The notes: generated by a model not told the origin, from the letters alone. Counted from the first letter of the stretch, positions 8,209-17,123 are shown. The stretch is 26,707 nt of DNA from an uncultured Synechococcaceae cyanobacterium (GCA_902538695.1 CACBGC010000007.1:1-26707), one strand, 5' to 3'. Numbers and translations: made by a program.

Positions 8209-8664
8209 TTATATTTCACGAATTAATAAATTTTGAGAAGTAACTTCTTTAAAATCAAATTGAGAATAAAACAATTTTTTGTTTGTTGTCATTAAATATA
8301 ATTTTTTTGTATTTTTAATTTTTTTTGAAGACAAAAGATTGTTTAAAATTAATGTGCCGAAACCTTTGCCTTGGTGATTTTGATCAATAACAATATCCCA
8401 AAGCACTCCGCGGTAAATCCCATCGGTTAAAGCTCTACCAAAACCAACTATTTCCTTGCCAACCCAAAGACTTATTACAACATCACTGTTAGCAAGACAT
8501 TTTTTGAGATCATTAATTGTTCTATTTTTTGCCCAGAAAGCATTGGTATCTAGTAATTTTTGTAGTTTAATTAATCCGTTTGTTGGTTTAAGATTAGGAC
8601 CTAATCCAAAAACCCTTAATCCTAAAGCTCCTTTGGCATGTTTGATTAGAGATATTTCTTTCAT
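8209..8664 (-). CDS. GNAT family N-acetyltransferase
   Basis: A 151-residue protein of the Gcn5-related acetyltransferase family, which transfers acetyl from acetyl-CoA to an amine. The acetyl-CoA pyrophosphate-binding motif A is clear: WDIVIDQNHQGKGFGTLIL (89-107), with the Q-x-x-G-x-G loop at 98-103. It is preceded by the strand DVVISLWVGKEIVGFGRALT (61-80) and followed by LYLMTTNKKLFYSQFDFKEV, the usual motif B Tyr and Phe region. The length fits a single GNAT domain. It resembles the short plastid and cyanobacterial type (Ycf52-like), but I cannot confirm this or the substrate. The start is ATG at 8664. The gene is divergent from secA. Confidence 0.85.
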   Translation of the reverse strand: MKEISLIKHAKGALGLRVFGLGPNLKPTNGLIKLQKLLDTNAFWAKNRTINDLKKCLANSDVVISLWVGKEIVGFGRALTDGIYRGVLWDIVIDQNHQGKGFGTLILNNLLSSKKIKNTKKLYLMTTNKKLFYSQFDFKEVTSQNLLIREI

Positions 8665-8795
8665 TTATTAAAAAGATTTTTGAAAAGCGATGTCATCTAT
8701 GCTATTTTTGTGACTTCAATCTAAATACCTTAAACGATCTTTTCTATTAAATAAAGAGATAATAGCTTTATTCATTCTGTTGTAACGCACTAATT

Positions 8796-8801
8796 TATAA
8801 T
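8796..8801 (+). promoter_or_regulatory. Candidate -10 box of secA
   Basis: A perfect TATAAT lies 38 bases before the secA ATG in the 175-base gap to the divergent GNAT gene. No good -35 is seen 16-18 bases upstream. A Shine-Dalgarno-like AAGGA at 8826-8830, nine bases before the ATG, supports the start at 8840. Confidence 0.45.
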
Positions 8802-8839
8802 GTTTGTAATAAGATGAATTTTTTTAAGGACTTTGACTT

Positions 8840-11671
8840 ATGCTAAAACTTTTGTTGGGAGATCCAAATACACGAAAGTTAAAGCGCTATCAACCAATAG
8901 TGGAAGAGATAAATTTTTTAGAAGAAGAAATTTCTCAATTGTCTGATGATGAGCTTAGAAAAGAAACTCAAAATCTAAAATCAATTATTTCAGCAGAATT
9001 AGATTTTAAAAAACAAAGAGAACTCCTAGAAGAATTTCTCCCTAAATCCTTTGCAATCGTACGAGAAGCAAGTAAACGTGTTCTTGATATGAGACACTTT
9101 GATGTTCAGTTAATAGGCGGGATGGTTTTAAATGAGTGTCAAATTGCTGAGATGAAGACTGGAGAGGGAAAAACTCTTGTCGCAACATTACCTTGTTATT
9201 TAAATGCTCTTACGGGGAAAGGTGTTCATGTTGTTACTGTAAATGATTATTTAGCTAGAAGGGATGCAGAGTGGATGGGACAAGTTCATCGTTTTTTAGG
9301 TTTATCCGTTGGTTTGATTCAGCAAGATATGAATCCAGTTGAGAGAAAGAAAAATTATGATTGTGATATTACTTATGCCACTAATTCAGAATTAGGATTT
9401 GACTATTTAAGAGATAATATGGCTACCGATATTAGTGAGGTAGTTCAAAGAAAGTTTAATTACTGCGTAATTGATGAGGTTGATTCAATATTAATTGATG
9501 AAGCAAGAACACCTCTAATCATTTCTGGCCAAGTTGAAAGACCACAAGAAAAATATCAAAAAGCTACAGAATTATCTTTTACATTAGTCAAAGCAAAAGA
9601 ATTAAGTAAAGATGGTATTGATCCAGAGGGGGATTATGAAGTTGATGAAAAACAGAGAAGCTGTATACTAACTGATCAGGGTTTCGCAAAATGTGAAGAG
9701 TATTTGGGAGTGAATGATTTATATAATCCTCAAGATCCTTGGGCGCACTATATTACTAACGCTTTAAAAGCCAAGGAATTATTTATTAAAGATGTGAATT
9801 ATATTATTAAGAACGATGAGGCTGTCATTGTTGATGAATTTACTGGTAGGGTAATGCCAGGAAGACGTTGGAGTGATGGACAACATCAGGCAATAGAAGC
9901 GAAAGAGGGTCTTAAAATTCAGCCTGAGACTCAAACATTAGCATCCATAACTTATCAGAATTTTTTCCTTTTATACCCTGGTTTAGCAGGAATGACGGGA
10001 ACGGCAAAAACTGAGGAGGTTGAATTTGAAAAAACTTATAAATTAGAATCAACAGTTATACCGACAAATCAAATAAGAAAGAGACAAGATTGGTCCGATC
10101 AAGTATTTAAGACAGAGATTGGTAAGTGGAAAGCCGTTGCCAAAGAAACTGCACAAATACATAGAGGTGGTAGACCTGTTTTAGTTGGTACAACAAGTGT
10201 TGAAAAAAGTGAATTATTAAGTTCACTTTTATCTGAAGAAAAAATTCCACATAATTTGTTAAATGCTAAGCCAGAGAACGTTGAACGTGAGGCAGAAATT
10301 ATTGCTCAGGCAGGAAGAGCAGGTGCTGTTACTATTGCGACTAATATGGCTGGAAGGGGAACAGATATAATTCTTGGCGGTAATAGTGACTATATGGCAA
10401 GGCTTAAATTAAAAGAAATTTTAATTCCTTTGTTAGTCAAGCCTGATAATGAGCATAAGCCACCAATACCTAAACAAAGAAATTCAAAATCTAAGGGTGG
10501 TTTTTCTAAAAAAGATGGTTCAAATTTGAAAAAGAACATTTCAAGTTCTTCAACAAATCTTTTCCCTTGCAAACTAGATGAAGCAATTGAAAAGAAACTC
10601 TCTTTGTTATCTAATGAACTTGTTAAAAATTGGGGAGATAGACAACTTTCTGTCTTGGAGCTTGATGATAGGATAGCTACAGCTTCAGAAAAAGCACCAA
10701 CTGATGATAACTTGATAAAGCTTTTGAGAGAATCTTTATCTGATGTAAAAAAAGAATATGAAAAAGTGTTGATTCATGAAGAAGAAAAAGTAAGAGAAGC
10801 TGGTGGTTTACATGTCATTGGTACTGAAAGACATGAATCAAGAAGAGTGGATAATCAACTTAGAGGTAGAGCAGGAAGACAAGGTGATCTTGGAAGTACA
10901 AGATTCTTTTTGTCTTTAGATGATAATTTATTAAGGATTTTTGGAGGTGATAGAGTAGCAAACCTAATGAATGCTTTTAGGGTTGATGAAGATATGCCTA
11001 TTGAGTCAGGAATGCTTACTAGGTCTCTAGAAAGTGCTCAAAAGAAAGTTGAAACCTACTATTACGATATTAGAAAACAAGTTTTTGAATACGACGAGGT
11101 AATGAATAATCAAAGAAAAGCAGTTTATGGCGAAAGACTAAGAGTATTAAAAGGAACTGACTTAAAGAAACAAGTAATAGGATATGGAGAAAGAACGATG
11201 ATTGAAATTGTCGATGCTTATATTAATCCTGATCTTCCTCCTGAAGAATGGAACATTGATCAATTAATTTCTAAAGTCAAAGAATTTATATATTTATTGG
11301 ATGATCTTAAATCTGATGACATTAATTTACTTTCAATAGAAGAATTAAAAAACTATCTTCAAGAGCAGTTGCGAATAGCTTATGATTTAAAGGAATCACA
11401 AATAGAAAAGATTCGTCCAGGATTAATGAGAGAAGCAGAGAGATTTTTTATTTTGCAGCAAATCGATAATTTATGGCGAGAGCATCTTCAGTCCATGGAT
11501 TCATTGAGGGAATCAGTAGGATTGAGAGGTTATGGTCAAAAAGATCCTTTAATTGAATATAAAAATGAAGGATATGACATGTTTCTCGAAATGATGACCA
11601 ATATGAGGAGAAATGTTATTTATTCAATGTTTATGTTTCAACCTAAAACTGATGTTAATGAAAAGAATTAA
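8840..11671 (+). CDS. secA: Preprotein translocase ATPase SecA
   Basis: SecA drives preproteins through SecYEG in the plasma and thylakoid membranes using ATP. The 943-residue protein has Walker A MKTGEGKT (105-112), VTVNDYLARRDAEWMG (132-147), the DEVD Walker B (212-215) with ILIDEARTPLIISG, the preprotein cross-linking region with AGMTGTAKTEE, and NBD2 motifs TNMAGRGTDIILGGN (501-515) and GLHVIGTERHESRRVDNQLR (656-675). The scaffold and wing end in FILQQIDNLWREHLQSMD. Between 516 and 650 lies an insertion of about 135 residues, with a Lys/Ser-rich part near 545-572, much longer than the E. coli segment of about 35. This is seen in cyanobacterial and plastid SecA. The C-terminal Cys-rich zinc domain for SecB is absent, consistent with no SecB. 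The start is ATG with AAGGA nine bases upstream. Confidence 0.97.
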   Translation: MLKLLLGDPNTRKLKRYQPIVEEINFLEEEISQLSDDELRKETQNLKSIISAELDFKKQRELLEEFLPKSFAIVREASKRVLDMRHFDVQLIGGMVLNECQIAEMKTGEGKTLVATLPCYLNALTGKGVHVVTVNDYLARRDAEWMGQVHRFLGLSVGLIQQDMNPVERKKNYDCDITYATNSELGFDYLRDNMATDISEVVQRKFNYCVIDEVDSILIDEARTPLIISGQVERPQEKYQKATELSFTLVKAKELSKDGIDPEGDYEVDEKQRSCILTDQGFAKCEEYLGVNDLYNPQDPWAHYITNALKAKELFIKDVNYIIKNDEAVIVDEFTGRVMPGRRWSDGQHQAIEAKEGLKIQPETQTLASITYQNFFLLYPGLAGMTGTAKTEEVEFEKTYKLESTVIPTNQIRKRQDWSDQVFKTEIGKWKAVAKETAQIHRGGRPVLVGTTSVEKSELLSSLLSEEKIPHNLLNAKPENVEREAEIIAQAGRAGAVTIATNMAGRGTDIILGGNSDYMARLKLKEILIPLLVKPDNEHKPPIPKQRNSKSKGGFSKKDGSNLKKNISSSSTNLFPCKLDEAIEKKLSLLSNELVKNWGDRQLSVLELDDRIATASEKAPTDDNLIKLLRESLSDVKKEYEKVLIHEEEKVREAGGLHVIGTERHESRRVDNQLRGRAGRQGDLGSTRFFLSLDDNLLRIFGGDRVANLMNAFRVDEDMPIESGMLTRSLESAQKKVETYYYDIRKQVFEYDEVMNNQRKAVYGERLRVLKGTDLKKQVIGYGERTMIEIVDAYINPDLPPEEWNIDQLISKVKEFIYLLDDLKSDDINLLSIEELKNYLQEQLRIAYDLKESQIEKIRPGLMREAERFFILQQIDNLWREHLQSMDSLRESVGLRGYGQKDPLIEYKNEGYDMFLEMMTNMRRNVIYSMFMFQPKTDVNEKN

Positions 11672-11679
11672 ATGAAGAC

Positions 11680-12414
11680 CTAATCATCTCCAAGAAATTC
11701 TATTATTTCTTTGTCTTTAAGATTTTGGGCTTCACCTAGTTTAGAAATATCAATTGATTCTGAGTTAACTAAGCATTGGAGCGTTTTTTGTAATTTAAGA
11801 ATTTCATTTTCTAGGAGATCTATTCTATCCATTAAATTTTTTATCACATTAGCTTCTGCATCTGGCAAAGCAGAGTGGGCTAATGGGTTCACTTTAACAC
11901 CACTTTGATGTACAACTCTGCCAGGAACCCCAACCACTGTACTGTTCCCTTCCACATTGCGAACAACTACTGAACCCGCACCAATACGTGTATTAGATCC
12001 AACTGTGATGGATCCAAGAACTTTTGCACCTGCCCCAACTACAACATTTTCCATCAAAGTGGGGTGTCTTTTCCCATGACTTTTACCAGTACCTCCTAAT
12101 GTAACGCCCTGATATAGCAGACAATTATTTCCTATCTCAGCTGTTTCTCCAATTACAACTCCCATTCCATGGTCTATGAAAACCCTTTTACCAATTTTGG
12201 CTCCAGGATGTATTTCAATGCCTGTCAATAGCCTATTGGTATGACTTAACAAGCGGGGAATTAAAGGAATCTTTAATTGCCATAATTTATGCGTAAACCT
12301 ATGAATAACTATTGATTGAAAGCCAGGGTAGCAAAGAAATATTTCTACTATTCCTCTAGCGGCAGGATCTCTCTCTCTGATAATTTCTATATCTGATTTA
12401 AAAGTTCTTAGCAT
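11680..12414 (-). CDS. cysE: Serine O-acetyltransferase
   Basis: Makes O-acetylserine from serine and acetyl-CoA, the first step of cysteine synthesis; it normally binds cysteine synthase through its C-terminus. It has an N-terminal helical part (SDIEIIRERDPAARG) and then a left-handed beta helix with hexapeptide repeats: IHPGAKIGKRVFIDHGMGVV, IGETAEIGNNCLLYQGVTLG and VVVGAGAKVLGSITVG. The family catalytic His sits in FIDHG, and GGTGKSHGKRHPTL is the typical acetyl-CoA and serine loop. A tail of about 60 residues with a short heptad-like helix follows. The 244-residue form from ATG at 12414 is chosen because MLRTFKSDI matches the usual N-terminus; a TTG at 12426 would add four residues and overlap the upstream gene. 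The GntR-type gene ends 5 bases upstream, so the two are probably translated from one mRNA. Confidence 0.95.
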   Translation of the reverse strand: MLRTFKSDIEIIRERDPAARGIVEIFLCYPGFQSIVIHRFTHKLWQLKIPLIPRLLSHTNRLLTGIEIHPGAKIGKRVFIDHGMGVVIGETAEIGNNCLLYQGVTLGGTGKSHGKRHPTLMENVVVGAGAKVLGSITVGSNTRIGAGSVVVRNVEGNSTVVGVPGRVVHQSGVKVNPLAHSALPDAEANVIKNLMDRIDLLENEILKLQKTLQCLVNSESIDISKLGEAQNLKDKEIIEFLGDD

Positions 12415-12419
12415 CTTGT

Positions 12420-13406
12420 CTAACAAATAACTCCTATTTCTTTTTTTAATTGATTTATTGTGTCAATACTTAAATAATTTTTAGCACATATTATTTGAGG
12501 TAATCTCATCAACTGAGAACGATTTTTTAATAATGTGTTTTCTACAACTGATAAACTCGGCCCATCACACACTATGTGGTTCGAAGCCTTTAAAAGTGAT
12601 AGTAATCTACTGCTATTGTCTGAGATTGCCGTCATAAGCATTAATTCACTACCGCGCATGCTGTGTATAATAACTTCTGCTGCTCTCAATAATCCAGGAC
12701 TTATGCTAACGATACCTACACAACTGCCAGTATTTAATTCTTTGAGAATTTTCAATTCTTTTTGAAAGTCGCTCAAGTCAACTGCAATAGCGCGTACTCC
12801 ATGTTGTTTAGCAATCTTTTCTAGAGGCTGTAAAAAATATCTGCTTGTAACAATAGTACCATTATTTGAATTACTCAAAACTTTTTCTAATTCTTCCATA
12901 GGAACAACTTCTACAGGTACATTAACTGTTGCAGAAAGATCCTCTGCTATTAACATAGATGCGCCAATATCCTCTCTAGGAGTACTGACTATGATTCTTG
13001 ACCCGCACTGGATTCGCCAATCAATTTCATTGGTCAATATATCTCTCGTTTCTTGTAAAGTGCATCCAAGATTTATTAAATTGTCAATTGCCTTCTTTGC
13101 TTCTTGATCTGGTGGTTTATTTATTTTATCTTTTGAATAAACTGATTTTTTAAATTCTCTTTTAGTCAGATTATCTCTTACATAGATACCCGATCCAGCT
13201 ATTGCTTCAACTACCCCATCTATTTCCAGTTGTCTGTAAACTTTGCTTATAGTATTGCGGTGAAGTCCAGTCTGCATTGCAAGTTGCCTCGTGCTGGGAA
13301 GTCTGTGCCCAGGAGGATAATGTCTTGCGGCAATAGCAAAACATATTTGATTATATAGTTGAGTAGATGCTGGGATATCACTTACTTGTTGAATATGAAA
13401 TCTCAC
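12420..13406 (-). CDS. GntR-family transcriptional regulator with an unusual C-terminal domain
   Basis: Residues 10-78 form a clear GntR winged helix: IPASTQLYNQICFAIAARHY, PPGHRLPSTRQLAMQTGLHR, NTISKVYRQLEIDGVVEAIA, then GSGIYVRD. The remaining 250 residues are not an obvious FadR, HutC or MocR (aminotransferase) domain. They show alternating strands and helices (GSRIIVSTP, VPVEVVPMEELEKVL, GTIVTSRYFLQPLEKIA, VRAIAVDL, SCVGIVSISPG, HIVCDGPSLSVVENTL), which suggests a periplasmic-binding-protein-like or Rossmann-like ligand-binding fold. This is inference. The start is GTG at 13406 with AGAAGG about 11 bases upstream. Its stop lies 5 bases before the cysE ATG, so a role in sulfur or cysteine control, or simple co-transcription, is suggested but not shown. 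The binding target is unknown. Confidence 0.85.
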   Translation of the reverse strand: MRFHIQQVSDIPASTQLYNQICFAIAARHYPPGHRLPSTRQLAMQTGLHRNTISKVYRQLEIDGVVEAIAGSGIYVRDNLTKREFKKSVYSKDKINKPPDQEAKKAIDNLINLGCTLQETRDILTNEIDWRIQCGSRIIVSTPREDIGASMLIAEDLSATVNVPVEVVPMEELEKVLSNSNNGTIVTSRYFLQPLEKIAKQHGVRAIAVDLSDFQKELKILKELNTGSCVGIVSISPGLLRAAEVIIHSMRGSELMLMTAISDNSSRLLSLLKASNHIVCDGPSLSVVENTLLKNRSQLMRLPQIICAKNYLSIDTINQLKKEIGVIC

Positions 13407-13482
13407 TTTTTAAAAAACCTTCTAATTAAGTTTAGACTATAGTGACACTTTAACATTCGTCCTATTTTTAAAAAACTATTCT

Positions 13483-14052
13483 TTACTCATCTTTTTTAAT
13501 GAGAGGAGTTTTTCGAGGGCTCAAAAACATAATCATGTTTCTTCCTTCTTTTTTTGGTTTTTGTTGGACTTCTGATTGCTCTTCTAAATCATTTGCCATT
13601 TTTAAAAGGAGTGTTTCAGCTAAATTTGAATGTTGAATTTCTCTACCCCTAAAAATCACAGTACATTTTACTTTGTCTCCCGATTTTAAAAATTTAGAAG
13701 CTTGACTTATACGTACATCATAATCGTGCTTATCAATTTTGTACCTCATTTTTACTTCTTTAACTTCTGTTTGATGAGATTTTTTCCGTGCTTCTTTAGC
13801 TTTCTTTTCTTGTTCAAACTTATATTTTCCATAATCCATTATCCTGCAAACAGGGGGGTCCGCTTTTTCGCTTACTAAAACTAAATCAAGTTCTCTTTGA
13901 GATGCTATTTCTAGTGCTTTTAATCTATCTATGACACCTAATTGTTTTCCATCAGAATCAACGACTCTCAATTGAGGGTATTTTATTCTTTCATTTATAT
14001 TTGGTAGCTCTCTAACAGGAGCTCGGCGGTCAAAACGTGGACGTGGGGGCAT
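13483..14052 (-). CDS. infC: Translation initiation factor IF-3
   Basis: IF-3 binds the 30S subunit, keeps it apart from 50S and checks start codon pairing. The 189 residues begin MPPRPRFDRRAPVRELPNIN, a short basic leader typical of cyanobacterial IF-3. The N domain follows (NERIKYPQLRVVDSDGKQLG, about 20-39; DRLKALEIA; PPVCRIMDYGKYKFEQEKKA, about 87-106), then a Lys-rich linker and the C domain (KEVKMRYKIDKHDYDVRISQ, about 117-136; KCTVIFRGREIQHSNLAETL, about 149-168). Length and order are normal. The start is ATG at 14052, not the AUU or AUC used for autogenous control in enterobacteria, so that mode of regulation is not supported here. It lies 53 bases after miaA on the same strand and 76 bases before the GntR gene. 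Confidence 0.97.
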   Translation of the reverse strand: MPPRPRFDRRAPVRELPNINERIKYPQLRVVDSDGKQLGVIDRLKALEIASQRELDLVLVSEKADPPVCRIMDYGKYKFEQEKKAKEARKKSHQTEVKEVKMRYKIDKHDYDVRISQASKFLKSGDKVKCTVIFRGREIQHSNLAETLLLKMANDLEEQSEVQQKPKKEGRNMIMFLSPRKTPLIKKDE

Positions 14053-14105
14053 TCAGTTAATTTAATTAATTGATTGGATGATGAACAAAATCTATTTTTA
14101 TAAAG

Positions 14106-15005
14106 TTAGCTTAAAAAAGACTCTATCTTGATTATTGCATCTTTTAGCAGGTTTTTGTTATTAAGCCAAAGAGGATTATTTTTATTACGAAACCAGGTTT
14201 TTTGTCTTTTGGCAAATTGGATAGTTTTTGTCGTGGTTAACTCGATCGCTTTGTCAATTGTTGAATGGTTAGTTAAAACGTCCTTAGCTTCTCGATAACC
14301 AATTGTTTCTAATATTGGCAAATCAAATCCGTATTTGGAGATGAGGTAATTTGTCTCCTCAATAATTCCAGAAAGAAACATATTTTTTGTTCTTTGTAAA
14401 ATTCTTTCTTTTAAATTATCTCTATCTAATCCAAGCTCTAGTACTTTCCATTCAGGAGGATTTTGAACTTTTATAGTTGATAATGGTTTCCCTGTTACAT
14501 AGAAAACTTCTAAAGCTCTTATTGTTCTATTGCGGTCAGCAAAACTGATTTTATTTGTTGATAATGGATCACAATTATTTAACAGATCCCAACATTTTTC
14601 CTGACCAAGTTCTTCTAATTGTCTTCTTAAATTATTTTGAGGAGGCACATCTGGTACAAAAAAACCTTTTGTTATTGAGTTCATATATAACCCACTCCCT
14701 CCAACAAGAAAAGGTAGGTTATGTTGGTTAATTTCTCTTTTTATTGATTTTTGAGCAATTTCTTGAAATTGTTTTACATTAATTGGATGTATTGGCTCTT
14801 TTATATCAATTAAAAAATGCTTTATTTTTTTTTGTTGGTTTTTAGATGGCTTAGCTGTACCAATATCCATAGACTTATAAATTTGCCTTGAATCGATATT
14901 ATGAATACGCGTTTTAAAATATTCTGCAATTTCAATAGCTAATTCTGTTTTACCACTTGCAGTAGGCCCAATTAAAATTATTACATGAGGTAGATATGAA
15001 GACAT
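14106..15005 (-). CDS. miaA: tRNA dimethylallyltransferase
   Basis: Transfers a dimethylallyl group to N6 of A37 in tRNAs that read codons starting with U. The 299-residue protein has the P-loop GPTASGKT (13-20), then DSRQIYKSMDIGTAKPS (38-54) with the catalytic Asp38, HFLIDIKEPIHPINVKQF (63-80), VGGSGLYMNSITKGF (101-115) and the tRNA-binding part with DRNRTIRALEVFYVTGKPLS and QFAKRQKTWFRN near the C-terminus. The length is that of the usual bacterial enzyme. The start is ATG at 15005. The gene is divergent from gyrB across 150 bases and is followed by infC, a translation-related pair. Confidence 0.97.
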   Translation of the reverse strand: MSSYLPHVIILIGPTASGKTELAIEIAEYFKTRIHNIDSRQIYKSMDIGTAKPSKNQQKKIKHFLIDIKEPIHPINVKQFQEIAQKSIKREINQHNLPFLVGGSGLYMNSITKGFFVPDVPPQNNLRRQLEELGQEKCWDLLNNCDPLSTNKISFADRNRTIRALEVFYVTGKPLSTIKVQNPPEWKVLELGLDRDNLKERILQRTKNMFLSGIIEETNYLISKYGFDLPILETIGYREAKDVLTNHSTIDKAIELTTTKTIQFAKRQKTWFRNKNNPLWLNNKNLLKDAIIKIESFLS

Positions 15006-15109
15006 ATGAATTTCTGAAGAAAAAAATATAGGCTATATAATTAAAGAAATTAAATTTTTCATTAACTTCGAGCCTTTATCTTATTGCGGTGGTAAGTTTA
15101 ATGAAATAC

Positions 15110-15133
15110 CTTTTAAAAATAACATTTTAAAAG
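15110..15133. repeat. Inverted repeat in the gyrB leader
   Basis: CTTTTAAAA and TTTTAAAAG form a perfect 9-base inverted repeat with a 6-base spacer, ending 22 bases before the gyrB ATG. The core TTTTAAAA is itself a palindrome repeated at 14-base spacing, so the symmetry is partly automatic in AT-rich DNA. It may be a protein site, a weak hairpin, or chance. Confidence 0.5.
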
Positions 15134-15155
15134 TTTAATATTTTTTTTATATTAA

Positions 15156-17123
15156 ATGAGTGAGGACAAAAGATCTAATAAAATCGTAAATGATTATGGC
15201 GCTGAACAGATTCAGGTTTTAGAAGGGTTAGAACCAGTTCGTAAACGTCCTGGGATGTATATAGGTTCTACAGGGCCTAGAGGATTACATCATTTAGTAT
15301 ATGAAGTAGTTGATAACTCTGTTGATGAAGCACTTGCAGGACATTGTGATCATATAGAAATAGTCCTTCGAGCAGATGGTTCTGCTTTAATTTCTGATAA
15401 TGGACGAGGGATTCCAACAGATATTCATCCAAGAACAGGAAAAAGTGCCTTAGAAACTGTACTAACTGTTCTTCATGCAGGAGGTAAATTTGGAAGTGGT
15501 GGTTATAAAGTTTCAGGAGGTTTGCATGGAGTAGGAATATCTGTAGTTAATGCTTTAAGTGAATGGGTTAATGTGACTGTCTATAGGGATGGTCACGAAT
15601 TTAATCAAAGATTTGAAAAAGGTGTATCGAAGGGTGAATTACAAAGTAAAAAGCAAACTGATAAACCATCTAAAAAAGGAACCACTATTTGCTTTAAACC
15701 CGATAAAACAATTTTTTCTGGAGGAATTGAATTTGAATATGCTCTTCTTTCATCTAGGTTAAGAGAACTAGCTTACCTTAACGGCGGAGTAAAAATTGTT
15801 TTTAGAGATGAAAGAAATCAATTATCAGATGGTTCTTTTAAAGAAGAAACTTACTTGTATCAAGGAGGTATTAAAGAATATGTTGAATACATGAATGCTG
15901 AAAAAGATTCTATTCATCCTGAAATAATTTATGTTGACTCGCAGAAAGAAAATGTATATGTAGAAGCAGCTTTGCAATGGTGTTCAGATGTATATTCAGA
16001 TAACATTTTAGGATTTGCAAATAATATTAGAACTATTGATGGTGGAACTCATATTGAAGGGCTAAAAACAGTTCTGACAAGAACTTTCAATAATCTTGCA
16101 AAAAAGAGAGGCAAAAGAAAAGATATTGAAAAAAATTTAGCTGGCGAAAATATAAGAGAGGGTTTAACTGTTGTTTTATCAGTAAAAGTTCCAGATCCCG
16201 AATTTGAAGGACAAACAAAAACAAAATTAGGAAATACTGAAGTACGAGGTATTGTGGATTCTCTCATTGGGGAAGCGCTCACAAAATTTATGGAATTCAA
16301 TCCTGGAATTCTGGACTTGATTCTTGAAAAAGCAATTCAATCATTTAACGCAGCAGAAGCTGCGAGAAGGGCTAGAGAATTAGTAAGAAGAAAAAGTGTT
16401 TTAGAAAGTTCTACATTACCGGGCAAATTAGCAGATTGTAGTTCTAGAGATCCCTCAGAATCAGAAATCTATATTGTTGAAGGAGATTCAGCTGGTGGCT
16501 CCGCAAAACAAGGACGAGATAGAAATTTTCAGGCTATTTTACCTCTCAGGGGTAAAATTCTTAATATTGAAAAAACTGATGATACTAAAATATATAAAAA
16601 TACAGAAATACAGTCATTAATAACAGCTCTAGGATTAGGAATAAAAGGAGAGGAGTTCGACGAAAGCTCTTTAAGATATCATAGAGTTGTAATTATGACG
16701 GATGCTGATGTTGACGGTGCTCATATAAGAACTTTATTGCTGACATTTTTTTACAGATACCAAAGAGAACTTGTTGAGAAAGGTTTCATATATATTGCTT
16801 GCCCCCCTCTTTATAAAGTTGAAAGAGGTAAGAACCATAATTACTGTTATAACGAGAATCAATTAAAGGATACAATTCAAGGCTTTGGAGAAAATGCAAA
16901 TTATAATATCCAAAGATTTAAGGGATTAGGTGAGATGATGCCAAAACAATTATGGGATACAACTATGAATCCTCAAACTAGGATGATGAAAAGGGTTGAA
17001 ATCGAAGATGCACTTGAAGCTGACAGAATATTCAATATATTAATGGGGGATAAAGTTGCACCAAGAAGAGAATTTATTGAAACTCACAGTAGCAACTTAG
17101 ATATGGCAACTTTAGACATATGA
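15156..17123 (+). CDS. gyrB: DNA gyrase subunit B
   Basis: GyrB supplies the ATPase and Toprim parts of gyrase, which introduces negative supercoils. The GHKL ATPase shows VVDNSVDEAL with the catalytic Glu58, DNGRGIP from Asp81, and VLHAGGKFGSGGYKVSGGLH (105-124). The Toprim domain has IVEGDSAGGSA with Glu442 and DADVDGAHIRTL from Asp516, then the C-terminal QRFKGLGEMMPKQLWDTTMN. At 655 residues it is the compact type without the insert of about 165 residues found in E. coli GyrB. The AT-rich leader shows no clear Shine-Dalgarno sequence, but ATG 15156 starts MSEDKRSNKIVNDYGAEQIQ, the expected N-terminus. The next gene overlaps the stop as ATGA. Confidence 0.98.
   Translation: MSEDKRSNKIVNDYGAEQIQVLEGLEPVRKRPGMYIGSTGPRGLHHLVYEVVDNSVDEALAGHCDHIEIVLRADGSALISDNGRGIPTDIHPRTGKSALETVLTVLHAGGKFGSGGYKVSGGLHGVGISVVNALSEWVNVTVYRDGHEFNQRFEKGVSKGELQSKKQTDKPSKKGTTICFKPDKTIFSGGIEFEYALLSSRLRELAYLNGGVKIVFRDERNQLSDGSFKEETYLYQGGIKEYVEYMNAEKDSIHPEIIYVDSQKENVYVEAALQWCSDVYSDNILGFANNIRTIDGGTHIEGLKTVLTRTFNNLAKKRGKRKDIEKNLAGENIREGLTVVLSVKVPDPEFEGQTKTKLGNTEVRGIVDSLIGEALTKFMEFNPGILDLILEKAIQSFNAAEAARRARELVRRKSVLESSTLPGKLADCSSRDPSESEIYIVEGDSAGGSAKQGRDRNFQAILPLRGKILNIEKTDDTKIYKNTEIQSLITALGLGIKGEEFDESSLRYHRVVIMTDADVDGAHIRTLLLTFFYRYQRELVEKGFIYIACPPLYKVERGKNHNYCYNENQLKDTIQGFGENANYNIQRFKGLGEMMPKQLWDTTMNPQTRMMKRVEIEDALEADRIFNILMGDKVAPRREFIETHSSNLDMATLDI

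Noticed and set aside
13406..14052. IF-3 autoregulation through a rare start codon
   Set aside because: infC starts with ATG here, so the AUU/AUC-based mechanism of enterobacteria is not supported.
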